A stretch of DNA of 47,465 nt from an uncultured Clostridia bacterium (GCA_944387495.1 CALXFD010000013.1:1-47465); one strand, 5' to 3'; counted from the stretch's first letter, positions 9,287 to 18,619 are shown. Numbers and translations are program-made. The notes: a model not told the origin generated them from the letters alone.

Positions 9287-10207
9287 TTAAAACTCTCTTT
9301 CTCTATTTTTTAGTTCTCCTAAAATCTTTTCAAAATATTCTGGTAATGGTGCTTCTAAGTACATTTTTTCACCTGTTGTTGGATGTACAAATTCTAAGCT
9401 TTTTGCATGTAAACATTGTCCTTTTATATTCCATTCATTTTTTCCTTTTGAATATACTTCATCTCCTACTATTGGATATCCTATTTGTGATAAATGTACC
9501 CTTATTTGATGTGTCCTACCTGTTTCTATGTTTACTTGTAATAATGTATATTTATCATATCTTTTTAAAACTTTAAAATGTGTAATTGCTTCTTTTCCTT
9601 TTTTGGTTACTGCCATTTTTATTCTATCTTTTTCACTTCTACCTATTGGCATATTTATTGTGGCTGTATTTTCTTTTACTATTCCTTTTACAAGTGCTAT
9701 ATATGTTTTTTTAACTTTATGGTCTTTTATTTGTTCACTTAAATTTATATGTGCTTTATCATTTTTAGCAACTATTATTATTCCTGATGTATCTTTGTCT
9801 AATCTATGTACTATTCCTGGTCTTATTTCTCCACCTATTCCTGATAATGAATCTTTGCAAATTGCCATTATTGCATTTACAAGTGTTCCATCTGGATTAC
9901 CATTTCCAGGGTGAACTACCATTCCTTTTGGTTTATTTACTACTATAATATCTTTATCTTCATAGATAATATCTAGTGGAATTTCTTGTGCTTTTAAGGC
10001 TACTTCTACTGGCTCTATCTCTTCCATTGTTATTTCATCATTTTCTTGAATTTTATATGATGGCTTTATCTTTTTACCATTTACTAATACTTTTTTGTTT
10101 TCTATTAGTCTTTGAATTGCAACTCTTGATTGTTCTGGATTTTTATTTGCTAAAAACGCATCTATTCTTTTATTTACATTTTCTTTTTCTACTATATATT
10201 TTTCCAT
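9287..10207 (-). CDS. RluD-family pseudouridine synthase
   Basis: 306 residues. An S4 domain (about 13-75) precedes the PseudoU_synth_2 domain, with the catalytic aspartate in GIVHRLDKDTSGIIIVAKND. GRTHQIRVHLSQIGYPIVGD is also diagnostic of RluA/RluC/RluD enzymes, which isomerise uridines in 23S rRNA. The exact target positions cannot be read from sequence. It is the first gene of the pair with rluB. Confidence 0.87.
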   Translation of the reverse strand: MEKYIVEKENVNKRIDAFLANKNPEQSRVAIQRLIENKKVLVNGKKIKPSYKIQENDEITMEEIEPVEVALKAQEIPLDIIYEDKDIIVVNKPKGMVVHPGNGNPDGTLVNAIMAICKDSLSGIGGEIRPGIVHRLDKDTSGIIIVAKNDKAHINLSEQIKDHKVKKTYIALVKGIVKENTATINMPIGRSEKDRIKMAVTKKGKEAITHFKVLKRYDKYTLLQVNIETGRTHQIRVHLSQIGYPIVGDEVYSKGKNEWNIKGQCLHAKSLEFVHPTTGEKMYLEAPLPEYFEKILGELKNREREF

Positions 10208-10276
10208 TTTTTCCTCTTCTTATAATTATTTTTTATTTAATTATTCATAAATATATATTAAATTTTTATATAAAAT

Positions 10277-10327
10277 AAGAAAAGTGTTTTATTAATATAC
10301 TATTTTAATTTATATTACACTTTTCTT
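10277..10327. terminator. Putative terminator downstream of the membrane protein gene
   Basis: AAGAAAAGTGT (10277-10287) pairs with ACACTTTTCTT (10317-10327) across a 29-base AT-rich loop. It sits just after the stop codon at 10335 and is flanked by T/A tracts. Confidence 0.55.
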
Positions 10328-10334
10328 ACTTTCT

Positions 10335-12068
10335 TTATGCATTTAGTCTTTGGTATATTACAAAGTAATCATCTTCATATAGTTTTTTATAATTTTCATC
10401 ATGTGTTTTTTCTATTATCATATTCATTTTTGAGTTTTTATACATAATAGCATGTGTTATATCATATTTCTCAAAAATATCTTCATAGAAAGTTCCTATA
10501 CTAGATACATTAATGAAGTCACTAAATATGTCATCTTTTTTACCACTAAATTCTGGTGCATATAAGTCTGCTCTTGAATCTATAAATACTGGTATTCCTC
10601 TAAATAACATATAACTTCCATAATTGTATTCATTGTAAAATCTTGCTGTTCCTAAATCTATATTTTCTAAGATATAGTCACATGCTTGTACAGGATATGA
10701 TGTTTCATCAATATATTCATCATCAAATTTAGGTTTTGCAAAATGATAGCTTAACCCTAATACTGCTACAATTATAACTACATAGCCAAGTTTTTTTGAA
10801 ATGCTATCAAATATTCTTTCCATTCCGCCTTTTTCATAGGTTTCTATTACATTAGATATCAATCTATTTAATATAACTGAACCTATTATTGCAAACATTG
10901 TAATTTGCCTACGTGATGCTATCATTAAATAGCATAACCCGCCTATCATAAATAAATCACTTAATCTTATTTTTGCTCTTGTAAATGTAAGTAATGCTAT
11001 AAATATTACTATTGCAGATAATGCTTCTGTTTCATCTATTAATGTCATTGGTAAATGTTCATTTATGTTTTGAGTTGTATTTCCTTGCATTGTTTTATAT
11101 AAATATGTATATGGTGTATCTCCTAGTGGTGTTAATAAACCTGTAAATGCTGTTATTATCATTACTAAAATTAACCATTTAACATTTTTATTTTTTCTTA
11201 GTTTTATTTTGTATGGATTTTCTAGTTCTTTATCTCTTTTTATTTTAATTTTATCTACAATTGCTTCTAATTCATTTAATTTTTGTTTTGTTTGTTCTAA
11301 TTTTTCTTCTTTATTTTTTGTGGTTATATTTTTATTTGATAATAAAGCTATTTTTATTTTGTAATACCATTTTTCATATTTTCTATATATAAACGTTTCT
11401 GCTAATACGGCTATTATATATTCTCCTATAAATGGTAGGAATAATATAAATATAAATGGCCATACTGCTGCATGTAAATTAGCTATTAATGTAGCTATTA
11501 ATATTATTCCTACTGTATACCTGATTTTCCTTGTTTTTAAAAATCTTTCTATAAAATAAATGAGCCAAATAAATAATATAAAAGTTACTAATTGTGCTCT
11601 TGCTGCTATATATCCTCTTATTACATATATTACAATTAATGATAATATAAATGATAGCCATTGATTTTTTATTAGTTTTTTATTTACTAAATATATTGAT
11701 ATACCTAAAATAGCTGATAATATACATGTTGTTACATATATTCCTGTCATTCCGAATATGTTGTATATAAAATATGTCAGCAAGTCATATAGCCAATGTG
11801 GATATGTATATGACAAATCTGGATGCCATGAAAAATGTTCTTGCATGTCTATTCCTGTTTTGGTTATTTGTTCTCCTATTTTAATTGTATAAAATGTATC
11901 ATTTTGCAATGTTACTGGTGTCATTGAAACGCAAAAAATTGCAATTAATATTACAGCTATTATACCAAATACTATTTGCTTCTTTTTTAATTGTTTACTT
12001 TCATTATTATTTTTTTCTTTTTTAGTTCTTTGTAGTTTTTCCTTTTTAGTCTCTTTCTTTTCCTTCAT
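10335..12068 (-). CDS. Polytopic membrane protein, possible GT-C-like
   Basis: 577 residues. A Lys/Glu-rich cytoplasmic head (1-30) is followed by about ten hydrophobic segments. The first extracytoplasmic loop carries NDTFYTIKIGE and SYTYPHWLYDLLTYFIYN, which in overall form recalls GT-C glycosyltransferases and related lipid-linked sugar enzymes. A Lys-rich coiled-coil insert (about residues 240-290) interrupts the membrane region, and the last ~110 residues are soluble. No diagnostic catalytic motif was found, so the function is unassigned. Start by an AGGAGG site. It is monocistronic between terminators. Confidence 0.7.
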   Translation of the reverse strand: MKEKKETKKEKLQRTKKEKNNNESKQLKKKQIVFGIIAVILIAIFCVSMTPVTLQNDTFYTIKIGEQITKTGIDMQEHFSWHPDLSYTYPHWLYDLLTYFIYNIFGMTGIYVTTCILSAILGISIYLVNKKLIKNQWLSFILSLIVIYVIRGYIAARAQLVTFILFIWLIYFIERFLKTRKIRYTVGIILIATLIANLHAAVWPFIFILFLPFIGEYIIAVLAETFIYRKYEKWYYKIKIALLSNKNITTKNKEEKLEQTKQKLNELEAIVDKIKIKRDKELENPYKIKLRKNKNVKWLILVMIITAFTGLLTPLGDTPYTYLYKTMQGNTTQNINEHLPMTLIDETEALSAIVIFIALLTFTRAKIRLSDLFMIGGLCYLMIASRRQITMFAIIGSVILNRLISNVIETYEKGGMERIFDSISKKLGYVVIIVAVLGLSYHFAKPKFDDEYIDETSYPVQACDYILENIDLGTARFYNEYNYGSYMLFRGIPVFIDSRADLYAPEFSGKKDDIFSDFINVSSIGTFYEDIFEKYDITHAIMYKNSKMNMIIEKTHDENYKKLYEDDYFVIYQRLNA

Positions 12069-12203
12069 GTTTTCCCTCCTAAAAAATTCTGGTGCTATTA
12101 TACCAAAAAAAATAAAAAAAAGCTAGTAAATTTTATTATTAATAGTTTCTTGGCTTTTAAATACTTTGCTTTAAAGTAAAATTATGTTTTTATAAAAAAT
12201 TAA

Positions 12204-12236
12204 AAATAGTACTTGGTAATATTCCAAATACTATTT
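12204..12236. terminator. Terminator of the SSB-like gene
   Basis: A 13-base hairpin stem with one mismatch (12204-12216 / 12224-12236) and a 7-base loop, followed by a T-rich run on the minus strand, 11 bases after the stop. Confidence 0.75.
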
Positions 12237-12246
12237 CTATTTTTTA

Positions 12247-12954
12247 TTATACAGCTTCTTGGTTATCTTTTTCTTCTTCAACTGGTTTTGCATCTTCATT
12301 TTCTTCTATTACTTCTAAGCTACCTACTGAAACTTCATATGCTACTCTTTCTTCTACTGTTCCATCTTCATATTTCTTTTCATAAGTTCTTGATTGAACT
12401 CTACCTACTAATTTGATTTGTGAACCTACTGCTAAGTTTTGGCAAAATCTTGCATTTCTTCCCCATGCTATACATGGTATATAGTCTGATTTATTATATG
12501 CTCTATTTACTGCTAATAAAATATCTGCTATTTCTCTCCCAAATGGTGTTTGTCTATAAATTGGTTTTTTACAGATATATCCTGTTAATACAACTTCGTT
12601 TGTTACAACATCTTTTTTAGCAAATTCATTTTCTGTTTCTTCTTCATTTTCTTCTAGTACTTTCACATCTTTTGCAAAAACTGTTAATATTAGTCTATTT
12701 CTTTCTCCTTCATAACTGTTGTATGATCTGAATTGACCTTTTACTAATAGTTTTTTGCCTTCTTCTAACATTCCATCTTCGAATAATCTTTCTGATATTG
12801 TTATTGGTATAATGTCTGAAATTCCACTTAAACGTGGTATTGTTAAGTTAAAAACATAAAATCTTTCTCCATAGATTTCGTGGCTAAATTTCTTTTCTCC
12901 TGTAACTTTTCCAACTAATGTTAAATAGTTGTTTTCTAAATAATTTGTATCCAA
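12247..12954 (-). CDS. Single-stranded DNA-binding-like protein with two OB folds
   Basis: 235 residues. Two SSB/PriB-type OB domains are in tandem: about 8-100 (LTLVGKVTGEKKFSHEIYG... LLVKGQFRSYNSYEG) and about 115-210 (VVLTGYICKKPIYRQTPFGREI... IKLVGRVQSRTYEKKYEDGT), then an acidic tail as in SSB proteins, although the final residues are not the canonical DDDIPF. The start codon is TTG, preceded by AAGGAGG. It probably binds single-stranded DNA in replication or repair. A separate canonical ssb elsewhere is likely, because the family with two OB domains is an accessory paralogue. Confidence 0.75.
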   Translation of the reverse strand: MDTNYLENNYLTLVGKVTGEKKFSHEIYGERFYVFNLTIPRLSGISDIIPITISERLFEDGMLEEGKKLLVKGQFRSYNSYEGERNRLILTVFAKDVKVLEENEEETENEFAKKDVVTNEVVLTGYICKKPIYRQTPFGREIADILLAVNRAYNKSDYIPCIAWGRNARFCQNLAVGSQIKLVGRVQSRTYEKKYEDGTVEERVAYEVSVGSLEVIEENEDAKPVEEEKDNQEAV

Positions 12955-13085
12955 TTTATTTTCCTCCTTAAAATTTTATTTATCAATTGTATATTTTATC
13001 TCTTATAGTTGACTTACAATACCTATTATACAACATTTTTTTGGTTTTGTCTACATAAAAAGTTAAATTTATCATTTTTTTGTAA

Positions 13086-13108
13086 AAAATGCCTTTAATT
13101 AGGCGTTT
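13086..13108 (-). terminator. Terminator of the 13.1-kb gene
   Basis: On the minus strand, AACGCCT, a six-base loop and AGGCATT are followed by TTTT, placed directly after the stop codon at 13112. Confidence 0.6.
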
Positions 13109-13111
13109 GTT

Positions 13112-13601
13112 TTATGTGTATATGCTATAAGTTGCAAATATTGCTAACATATCATTAATTTTTGTTGAATGTTCATTTTCTATTTCTAAAATATTTTCAC
13201 ATACTTCTATTTTTTCTCCTTTTATATTTTCTATATTTCTTTGAATTGATATTAATAATTTGTTTTCATTTATACTTGATAAAGTAATTGTTGCTTTTTG
13301 ATTCATTCCATATGTTATTATATTTTTCTTACTTCCTATTAAGCAGTTTTGTTCTATATTTATATCTGAATTTATTATTACATATTTTGAATTATCATAA
13401 ATTTTTTTTAGTGCTTTTGTGTGTAATTCAAGCTTTTTTATGTCATTACATATAATCAATGTTTCAAATATTACATTTTTTAAGTTTTCTATATTTTTAG
13501 AATTAATATTTATTATTTTTACATTCTGTACTTTTTTTAATATTCCGCTTTTTTATAAAATCATATTCTTTACTATTAGCAAATATACCTATAAAATACA
13601 T
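13112..13601 (-). pseudogene. Uncharacterised Clostridia protein, frameshifted near its start
   Basis: The downstream 115 residues are open from 13459, but the gene clearly begins upstream at ATG 13601 (MYFIGIFANSKEYDFIK). The two parts are in different frames and join cleanly (DFIK-SGILKKVQNVKIIN) if one A is removed from the A6 run at 13549-13554. The corrected product is about 162 residues, with an alternating beta/alpha pattern ending NENKLLISIQRNIENIKGEK and faintly like a Mur-ligase C-terminal domain. I do not recognise the family. It lies immediately downstream of the pdaB-like gene in the same direction, so it may belong to a spore-wall operon. Confidence 0.55.
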
Positions 13602-13671
13602 TTTAAATCCCCTATATCTCTACTTTATAAAATTAATAATATGGTTGTTTAATTAAAACTTTATTTTAAGT

Positions 13672-13690
13672 ATTTCCTAAATTAGGAAAT
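13672..13690. terminator. Palindrome directly after the pdaB-like stop codon
   Basis: ATTTCCTAA and TTAGGAAAT flank a single A, abutting the stop of the deacetylase C-terminal part. The loop is too tight for an ideal terminator, so it could be a protein-binding palindrome. Confidence 0.4.
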
Positions 13691-14269
13691 TTATTCATTT
13701 AATTTTATTTGTGTACCATTAGAATTAATTTTATAATTTTCTTTGTATATTAATTCAGATATTGGTACTATCTCTAATCCCTTTTGTTTGATGTTTTTTA
13801 TGAGCATATCTAAACTATCTGCTGTATGTTTTGTTCCATTATGTGTTAATATTATATCTCCTTTTTTTATTTTACTTTCTAATCTATTCCACATCTCTTC
13901 TCCTGTAAGACCTGTATAGTCTAATGTATCTAGATTCCATTGAATTGGTATTAATTCTTTATCTTGTGCTGATTTAATTACTGTATTATTGTATTCACCA
14001 TATGGTGCTCTATATAGTGTCGGTTTTTTAGCTGTTATCTTTTCTATTTTGGCACAACTTTCTTCTATTTCTTTTATGTTTTCTTCATAACTTAGATTAT
14101 TTACATGTGGATGTGTATTGCTATGTGTTCCTATTTCATGACCTGCTTCATGTATTTTTTTAACAGTTTCTGGATATTTGTCTACCCAATCTCCTACGAT
14201 AAAAAAGGTTATTTTTGTATTGTTGTTTTTTAGTACTTCTAGTATTTGGTCTATGTCATCTGCATTCCA
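13691..14269 (-). pseudogene. pdaB: PdaB-like polysaccharide deacetylase, C-terminal part, split by element 1
   Basis: The frame is open from the element junction to the stop at 13691: 191 residues after the junction tryptophan. It holds most of the NodB-type deacetylase domain: NTKITFFIVGDWVDKYP, the zinc ligands in AGHEIGTHSNTHPH, the LYRAPYGEYN motif, IQWNLDTLDYTG and the C-terminal DIILTHNGTKHT. The missing N-terminal part is at 27138-27338. Joined, they give a 258-residue protein, the length of PdaB, a sporulation-associated deacetylase. On its own this fragment lacks a signal anchor and a start codon, so no functional product is expected while the element is present. The symbol is by family resemblance. 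Confidence 0.8.
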
Positions 14270-14291
14270 GTCGCAATTTCTTTTGTGATAG
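14267..14291. other. Element 1 left attachment site
   Basis: The core CCA (TGG on the coding strand) at 14267-14269 is followed, after a G at 14270, by the element arm 14271-14291 ending TTTTGTGATAG. This arm is the inverted partner of 27117-27137: 17 of 21 positions match. The centre of the reconstructed 46-bp attP falls on the TG/CA dinucleotide of the shared core, the position where large serine integrases exchange strands. Confidence 0.82.
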
Positions 14292-14332
14292 ATTTTTGTT
14301 AAAATTAAAAGCAGATTTTATCTACTCTAAAT

Positions 14333-15899
14333 TTACACTTTAAATTTGTAATTAATTTTAATATTTTCTTTATCAGTTATTTCAATACTATCTATTAAAT
14401 TTAAAATTATATTTCTATCTATGTTTTCAAAACTTACAATTTCTTTTATGTATTTTATTAATTCTTTTTCTTTTGTATTTTCGTAGTCTTGTAATTTTAG
14501 ATTTAAATTTTCCGTTTTTTGTATTAATTCTTCTTGCTCTTTTTTATAACTTTCTGAATATGTAACAAATTCATTTATATCTATTATTCCGTTTACTCTA
14601 TCTTCATAAGCTGTTTTCAGTATTTTGTTAATTTCATTAATCCTTTTTTTATTGTCTGTAATTCTTTTTTCTATCTTCTTTTTTTCTATATTTATACTGC
14701 TTTTATCAATAGAGTTTATTAGTTTTTCCTTATCTATTTTCTCGGTCAAATTTTTTCTTAAATCTTCTACTACAAATTTATTCAAAACACTTTCTCTTAT
14801 TGCTCTTCTTGTACAATAATCTTTTCCATATCTATTATACATGCTACAAATTGCAACCATATCATCTTTTAATCCACTTTGTTTCTGAAATGTATATTTA
14901 TTATGACATATTGGACAATATAACAAACCTACTAATAGATGTTCTGTATTTTCTTTCCTATGTATATTATGTGCTTTTCTCTTTAGAATATCTTGTGCCA
15001 ATTCAAATGTCTTTTTATCAATTATTGCTTCATGAGCATTTTCCTTTATTAAATATTCTGATTTTGGAAGTATCCTGTATTTTTTTACTTTATAACTTAT
15101 CATCTCACCTTTATGTTGTATTAAATCTCCTGTATATACTTTATTTGTTAATATAGATTTTATTGTATTGTGTCCCCATAAATTAGCAATTGCTTTGCAA
15201 TGATATCTTGAGTTTCTTTGTTTATATACAGATGGGCAATCTATTTTTCTTTCATTTAATCTATGTGCTATATATGCTAAGCCCTTTCCATTTATATATT
15301 CATTAAATATATATTTAACTACCTCTGCTGCCTCCTCATCTACAATTAGTTTAGTAATATCATTTGGATGCTTTTTATATCCATATGGTGCAAATGCTCC
15401 AATAAATTCTCCCTTTTCTGCTTTTGTTCTTTTTACAGTTCTTACTTTTTTAGAAATATCTTTTGCATACATATCATTTACAACTGCTAAAAATGGTCCA
15501 ATGTCGTTATTATTTGTTTTTGAAAATGTATCTACCCCATCATTTACTGCAATATACCTAATATTTCTTGCAGGGAAATAGTTTTCTGTGTAATATCCAA
15601 CCTGTATATAATCTCTTCCTAAACGTGATAAATCTTTTGTTATCACTAAATCTATTTTTCCTGCATTTACATCGTTTATTAATCTTATAAAATCTGGTCT
15701 ATTAAAATTTGTACCTGTATATCCATCATCTGTATATATATCTACTAAAAACCAATTAGAATGTTTTGCAATGTATTCGGTTAAGAAAATTTTTTGATTT
15801 TTTATACTTTCTGATTCAGTTTTTGAATCATCATCTCTTGATAATCTTAAGTACATTCCGTACTTTGTAAGTTTTACTTTCAATTATACTTGTTTCCAT
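14333..15899 (-). CDS. Large serine integrase (TnpX/phiC31-like) of element 1, possible 5' frameshift
   Basis: A resolvase domain with the nucleophile serine in YLRLSRDD, the RLGRD motif and the GFP-type recombinase region precedes a zinc ribbon (CPICHNKY... C...C) and a C-terminal coiled coil, about 516 residues. It ends 42 bases from the left attachment site and is the obvious integrase. The start is unclear. The longest frame begins with TTG at 15883 without a good ribosome site. An ATG at 15899 downstream of GGAAGGAG reads METSIIESKTYKV and would run into the family-typical GMYLRLS if one base at 15858-15863 were removed. If that extra base is real, integrase synthesis is impaired. Confidence 0.85.
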
Positions 15900-15962
15900 A
15901 TTGCTAAATTTTCTCCTTCCTCATAGTAGCTCATTATTACTATGTCTATATACGAAAACAAG

Positions 15963-16103
15963 TTATTTAGGATTTTGTGTTTTGAATTCTAACTCTTCAA
16001 TCTCTTTATTGCAAGTCTTTTCTTGTAAATATATTGGAAGCAATATTTCCATTAGTTCTTGCAATGTTTTTCCTTCGTTTGAATAACTTCTTACTACATT
16101 CAT
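15963..16103 (-). CDS. Small protein upstream of the integrase
   Basis: 46 residues, beginning MNVVRSYSNEGKTLQELMEI. The ATG at 16103 is preceded by GAGGTGG. The SNEGKTLQEL segment is reminiscent of small proteins encoded beside serine recombinases in Clostridia mobile elements. The function is unknown, possibly a recombination accessory or directionality factor. It lies 63 bases before the integrase ATG and is probably co-transcribed with it. Confidence 0.6.
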   Translation of the reverse strand: MNVVRSYSNEGKTLQELMEILLPIYLQEKTCNKEIEELEFKTQNPK

Positions 16104-16519
16104 GTCCACCTCTTTCTTTTTAAATGTATATGTCAAAACATATAATTTATTACTTCAAAAAACAGATATAGATCATTTCTATATCTGCTATAACCAATCA
16201 AAAAAGAGTCTAGCACTTTTTTGCTAAACCCCATATTTTATCGGTTAATTTTTGTATCACACTTTTCTTACATAAATGTCTAATACACTATTTTTTAATA
16301 CTGTATTAGTAGACTTTTTGCTAACACTTTTATTGCATAACTACACTATACAATATTTGATAAACATTGTACTTTGCAACTTTTTGCTAACAAATTTTTT
16401 ATATAAGAAACCTGTAGAGAATTTTTTATTTTCTCTACTTTATGTACCCTATTATATATAGATTTTTATATATTGTCAAGAGTTTGTTTGATTTTTTTCT
16501 ATAATAACTTACACTAGGG
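16104..16519 (-). promoter_or_regulatory. Integrase leader region with hairpins and repeated TTAGCAAAAA motif
   Basis: No gene. It holds a perfect 9-bp hairpin at 16163-16187 (CAGATATAG / CTATATCTG), an A6/T6 hairpin at about 16202-16224, and three copies of TTAGCAAAAA (minus strand) around 16217-16226, 16313-16324 and 16381-16391. The last copy overlaps a possible minus-strand promoter (TTGTTA 16388-16393, TACAAT 16366-16371, 16-base spacer) that would transcribe the small ORF and integrase. The layout suggests repressor sites plus a structured leader. Confidence 0.45.
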
Positions 16520-16548
16520 TTGAATATTACTAAATATTGTGCTACAAT
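16520..16548 (+). promoter_or_regulatory. Promoter for the element 1 PPase
   Basis: TTGAAT (16520-16525) and TACAAT (16543-16548) are separated by 17 bases, 46 bases before the start codon. Confidence 0.6.
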
Positions 16549-16594
16549 GTATATAATTCGAATAAAAGTTATCATTATGTTAGGAGGTTCTATT

Positions 16595-16933
16595 ATGGAC
16601 ATTGCAAAAGATTTTATTGGAAAAAAAGTACATGTAACAATAGATAGAAAACTAGGTTCTAAACATCCAAATTGGAAATTTATATACCTTAATAACTATG
16701 GTTACATACCTAACACTATGAGTGGTGATGGTGAAGAATTAGATGCTTATATACTTGGTGTTTTTGAACCACTCGAGACTTTTGATGGTATCTGTATAGC
16801 TGTCCTTCATCGTTTAAATGAAGATGATGACAAATTAATTGTTGTCCCTGAAGGCAAAAACTATACAGATGAACAAATTGATTGTCTTACAGAATATCAA
16901 GAAAGATTTTTCAAACATATTATAATAAGGTAA
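16595..16933 (+). CDS. Short class-I inorganic pyrophosphatase-like protein (element copy)
   Basis: 112 residues, much shorter than the usual ~175-residue soluble PPase. It has YGYIPNTMSGDGEELDAYILG, whose DGEELDA resembles the metal-binding signature DxDPxD but with Glu at the third position, as well as the HRLNEDDDKLIVVPEGK segment. It may hydrolyse pyrophosphate or a related phosphoanhydride. Start at ATG 16595 with TAGGAGG; an upstream ATG in the frame has none. It has its own promoter and terminator. A close paralogue sits in the chromosome at 29721-30071 and a remnant at 27400-27472. Confidence 0.78.
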   Translation: MDIAKDFIGKKVHVTIDRKLGSKHPNWKFIYLNNYGYIPNTMSGDGEELDAYILGVFEPLETFDGICIAVLHRLNEDDDKLIVVPEGKNYTDEQIDCLTEYQERFFKHIIIR

Positions 16934-16950
16934 CTTTTATGTACAGAAAT

Positions 16951-16986
16951 CCTCACGTAATTATAATAAATTAAGTGAGGTTCTTT
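16951..16986 (+). terminator. Terminator of the PPase gene
   Basis: CCTCAC (16951-16956) pairs with GTGAGG (16975-16980), with further TAATT/AATTA pairing inside, followed by TTCTTTTT. Confidence 0.75.
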
Positions 16987-17096
16987 TTATTTATTCTATT
17001 ATAGATGTCGTTTAAAATTGACAAATATTTTATAGATAGTATCCAATTAACAATATGTTTGAAGTCCTAATTTGTAATATTTGTATTTTTGGTTAC

Positions 17097-17110
17097 ATAA
17101 TGTACATTAT
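17097..17110. promoter_or_regulatory. 14-bp palindrome abutting a promoter (operator candidate)
   Basis: The perfect palindrome ATAATGTACATTAT ends three bases before the -35 box of the kinase promoter, a position suited to an activator or repressor dimer. It was not seen at the other cargo promoters. Confidence 0.45.
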
Positions 17111-17113
17111 TGG

Positions 17114-17142
17114 TTGACAAGATTAAAAGATAATAGTATAAT
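17114..17142 (+). promoter_or_regulatory. Consensus promoter for the guanylate-kinase-like gene
   Basis: Perfect TTGACA (17114-17119), a 17-base spacer and perfect TATAAT (17137-17142), 32 bases upstream of the start codon. Confidence 0.8.
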
Positions 17143-17174
17143 AATAACATACTAATTGTATAAGGATGTGTAAA

Positions 17175-17945
17175 ATGAAAAAATTAGATATAATAAAAGG
17201 AAAAACTGATCAAATTCTTGTAATTTCTGGTGCTAGTGGTGTTGGAAAAACTACAACATGTGCTTTACTTGGATTATTGTATTCAAATAAATATGTGCAT
17301 ATTCCCTTTGAAAGAAGTAGAAAATCAAGACCAGGTGAATTCGGTTCACGCCATGTAGACATGGATACAATGTTTCAAAAATACCATAATGGTGAATATT
17401 TTAATATAGCCCCTGTAACACACGGTGGATATGCTGCTATAAGAACGGAGGACATTAAACAAGCTTTTAGTAATAATAAAGTTGCAGTTATAGAATATCC
17501 TCTTGAACAAATAGATGTCCTTGAAAAAAACTTTCCTACAGCATATGTTACTGTAGTTGAACTTGTGGCACCTTCAGAGAAAGAGCGTTTTAGACGTTTG
17601 AAAAAAGATCACAAATATACAGATCAGCGTATTGAAAGTGATAAATTCGGATCAGGTAGAATAGATAGATATAAAAGTGATAATTTATTAACCCTAGATG
17701 ATCATAATTTAGTTTTAATAACAGAAACAGGAAAGTTAGGAGATACTGTGTATGATATACATAGATATATGGAAATACAAAGTTTAACATTAGAGCAATT
17801 AAAAAGATTTGAAGAAACAGCAGGAATTAAGGGTGTTCAAAGTTTTTTAAAATCTCTTAGAGTACCAAAGCGTGATTATTCTAAATCAGAAAACTATGAG
17901 TTTTTGGAAAATAAACTACCTCATAATGATGATTTTGAAAGATAA
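17175..17945 (+). CDS. Guanylate-kinase-like P-loop protein with C-terminal extension
   Basis: 256 residues. Walker A is GASGVGKTTT (about residues 18-27). The segment RSRKSRPGEFGSRHV resembles the GMP-binding lid entry (T-x-R-x-x-R-x-GE) of guanylate kinase, and HGGYAAIRTEDIKQAF parallels the YGT segment. This suggests phosphorylation of a nucleotide monophosphate or analogue. After about residue 190 there is an extra domain not found in housekeeping Gmk (LEQLKRFEETAGIKGVQSFL). The start ATG 17175 has AAGGA upstream; the in-frame ATG at 17166 lacks a site. It is the only plus-strand cargo gene besides the PPase and converges with the kinase operon. Confidence 0.65.
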   Translation: MKKLDIIKGKTDQILVISGASGVGKTTTCALLGLLYSNKYVHIPFERSRKSRPGEFGSRHVDMDTMFQKYHNGEYFNIAPVTHGGYAAIRTEDIKQAFSNNKVAVIEYPLEQIDVLEKNFPTAYVTVVELVAPSEKERFRRLKKDHKYTDQRIESDKFGSGRIDRYKSDNLLTLDDHNLVLITETGKLGDTVYDIHRYMEIQSLTLEQLKRFEETAGIKGVQSFLKSLRVPKRDYSKSENYEFLENKLPHNDDFER

Positions 17946-17994
17946 AAAGTAAAAAAATAAAACTATTTTGTTTAGTTTTATTTTTTTACTTTTT
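17944..17994. terminator. Bidirectional terminator in the kinase cluster
   Basis: A 22-bp perfect inverted repeat (17944-17965 / 17973-17994) with a seven-base loop between convergent genes. It overlaps the stop codon of the minus-strand gene. Confidence 0.8.
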
Positions 17995-18601
17995 ATATGT
18001 CTTTTAGAAATATTTCATCTTCGATTATATCCTTCACACTTTCCTCTGGAGTAGAATATGTTGTATCTATAATTTTTGTATCTGGAAAACGCTTTAATAT
18101 AATGCTCCTATAATTCTTTTCTATTTTCTCGAATTTTTCGGCAGAAAATAATACTTTATCAGAACCTGTGATTTCTTTTCCGTCTGCTATACGCATTTCT
18201 AATCTTTTGATTCTTTCATCAATCGTAGTCGTAATATAAAATGAATCCATATCTGGATAATTTTCTAGTAATTTGCTTAATTGTTCAATTTCTTCATAAT
18301 CTTCTGGATTTCCCTTTTCAATTGTTGTGGCAAGATATTTTATTATCCATAAAGAATCTTGTAAAATTAATCCGTTTTCTTGATAATCTGAAATATCTTT
18401 TTTTATAGTATTTTGAAGTAATGGTTTCCATTCTTCTGGTGGTAACCAAGTATCTCTCTCCCTAACTTTTTGAATTGTATCTATTGGAGTTAAAAATTTC
18501 TTCTGAATTTTAAATATCCCTGGCATTAACATATCTATATTTTTTATAATTGTTGTTTTACCAGAAAAATCCATTCCACTAAATAATTTTATTTTTGCCA
18601 T
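17993..18601 (-). CDS. P-loop kinase of the dTMP-kinase/deoxynucleoside-kinase superfamily
   Basis: 202 residues. Walker A GMDFSGKTTI is near the N-terminus. QDSLWIIKYLATTIEKG occupies the place of the DR-x-x-x-S motif of thymidylate kinase, and a lid with basic residues follows (DERIKRLEMRIADGKEITGSD). The substrate could be a nucleoside, nucleotide or modified analogue. Unlike housekeeping Tmk it lacks DRY, so dTMP is not assured. It is last in the four-gene minus-strand operon starting at 20737, 18 bases after the next kinase. Confidence 0.6.
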   Translation of the reverse strand: MAKIKLFSGMDFSGKTTIIKNIDMLMPGIFKIQKKFLTPIDTIQKVRERDTWLPPEEWKPLLQNTIKKDISDYQENGLILQDSLWIIKYLATTIEKGNPEDYEEIEQLSKLLENYPDMDSFYITTTIDERIKRLEMRIADGKEITGSDKVLFSAEKFEKIEKNYRSIILKRFPDTKIIDTTYSTPEESVKDIIEDEIFLKDI

Positions 18602-18619
18602 TTTATCACCATTTAGGAA

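Noticed and set aside
16200..16400. CRISPR or iteron array from the repeated CTTTTTGCTAA motif
   Set aside because: Only three short, unevenly spaced copies; better explained as regulatory sites.
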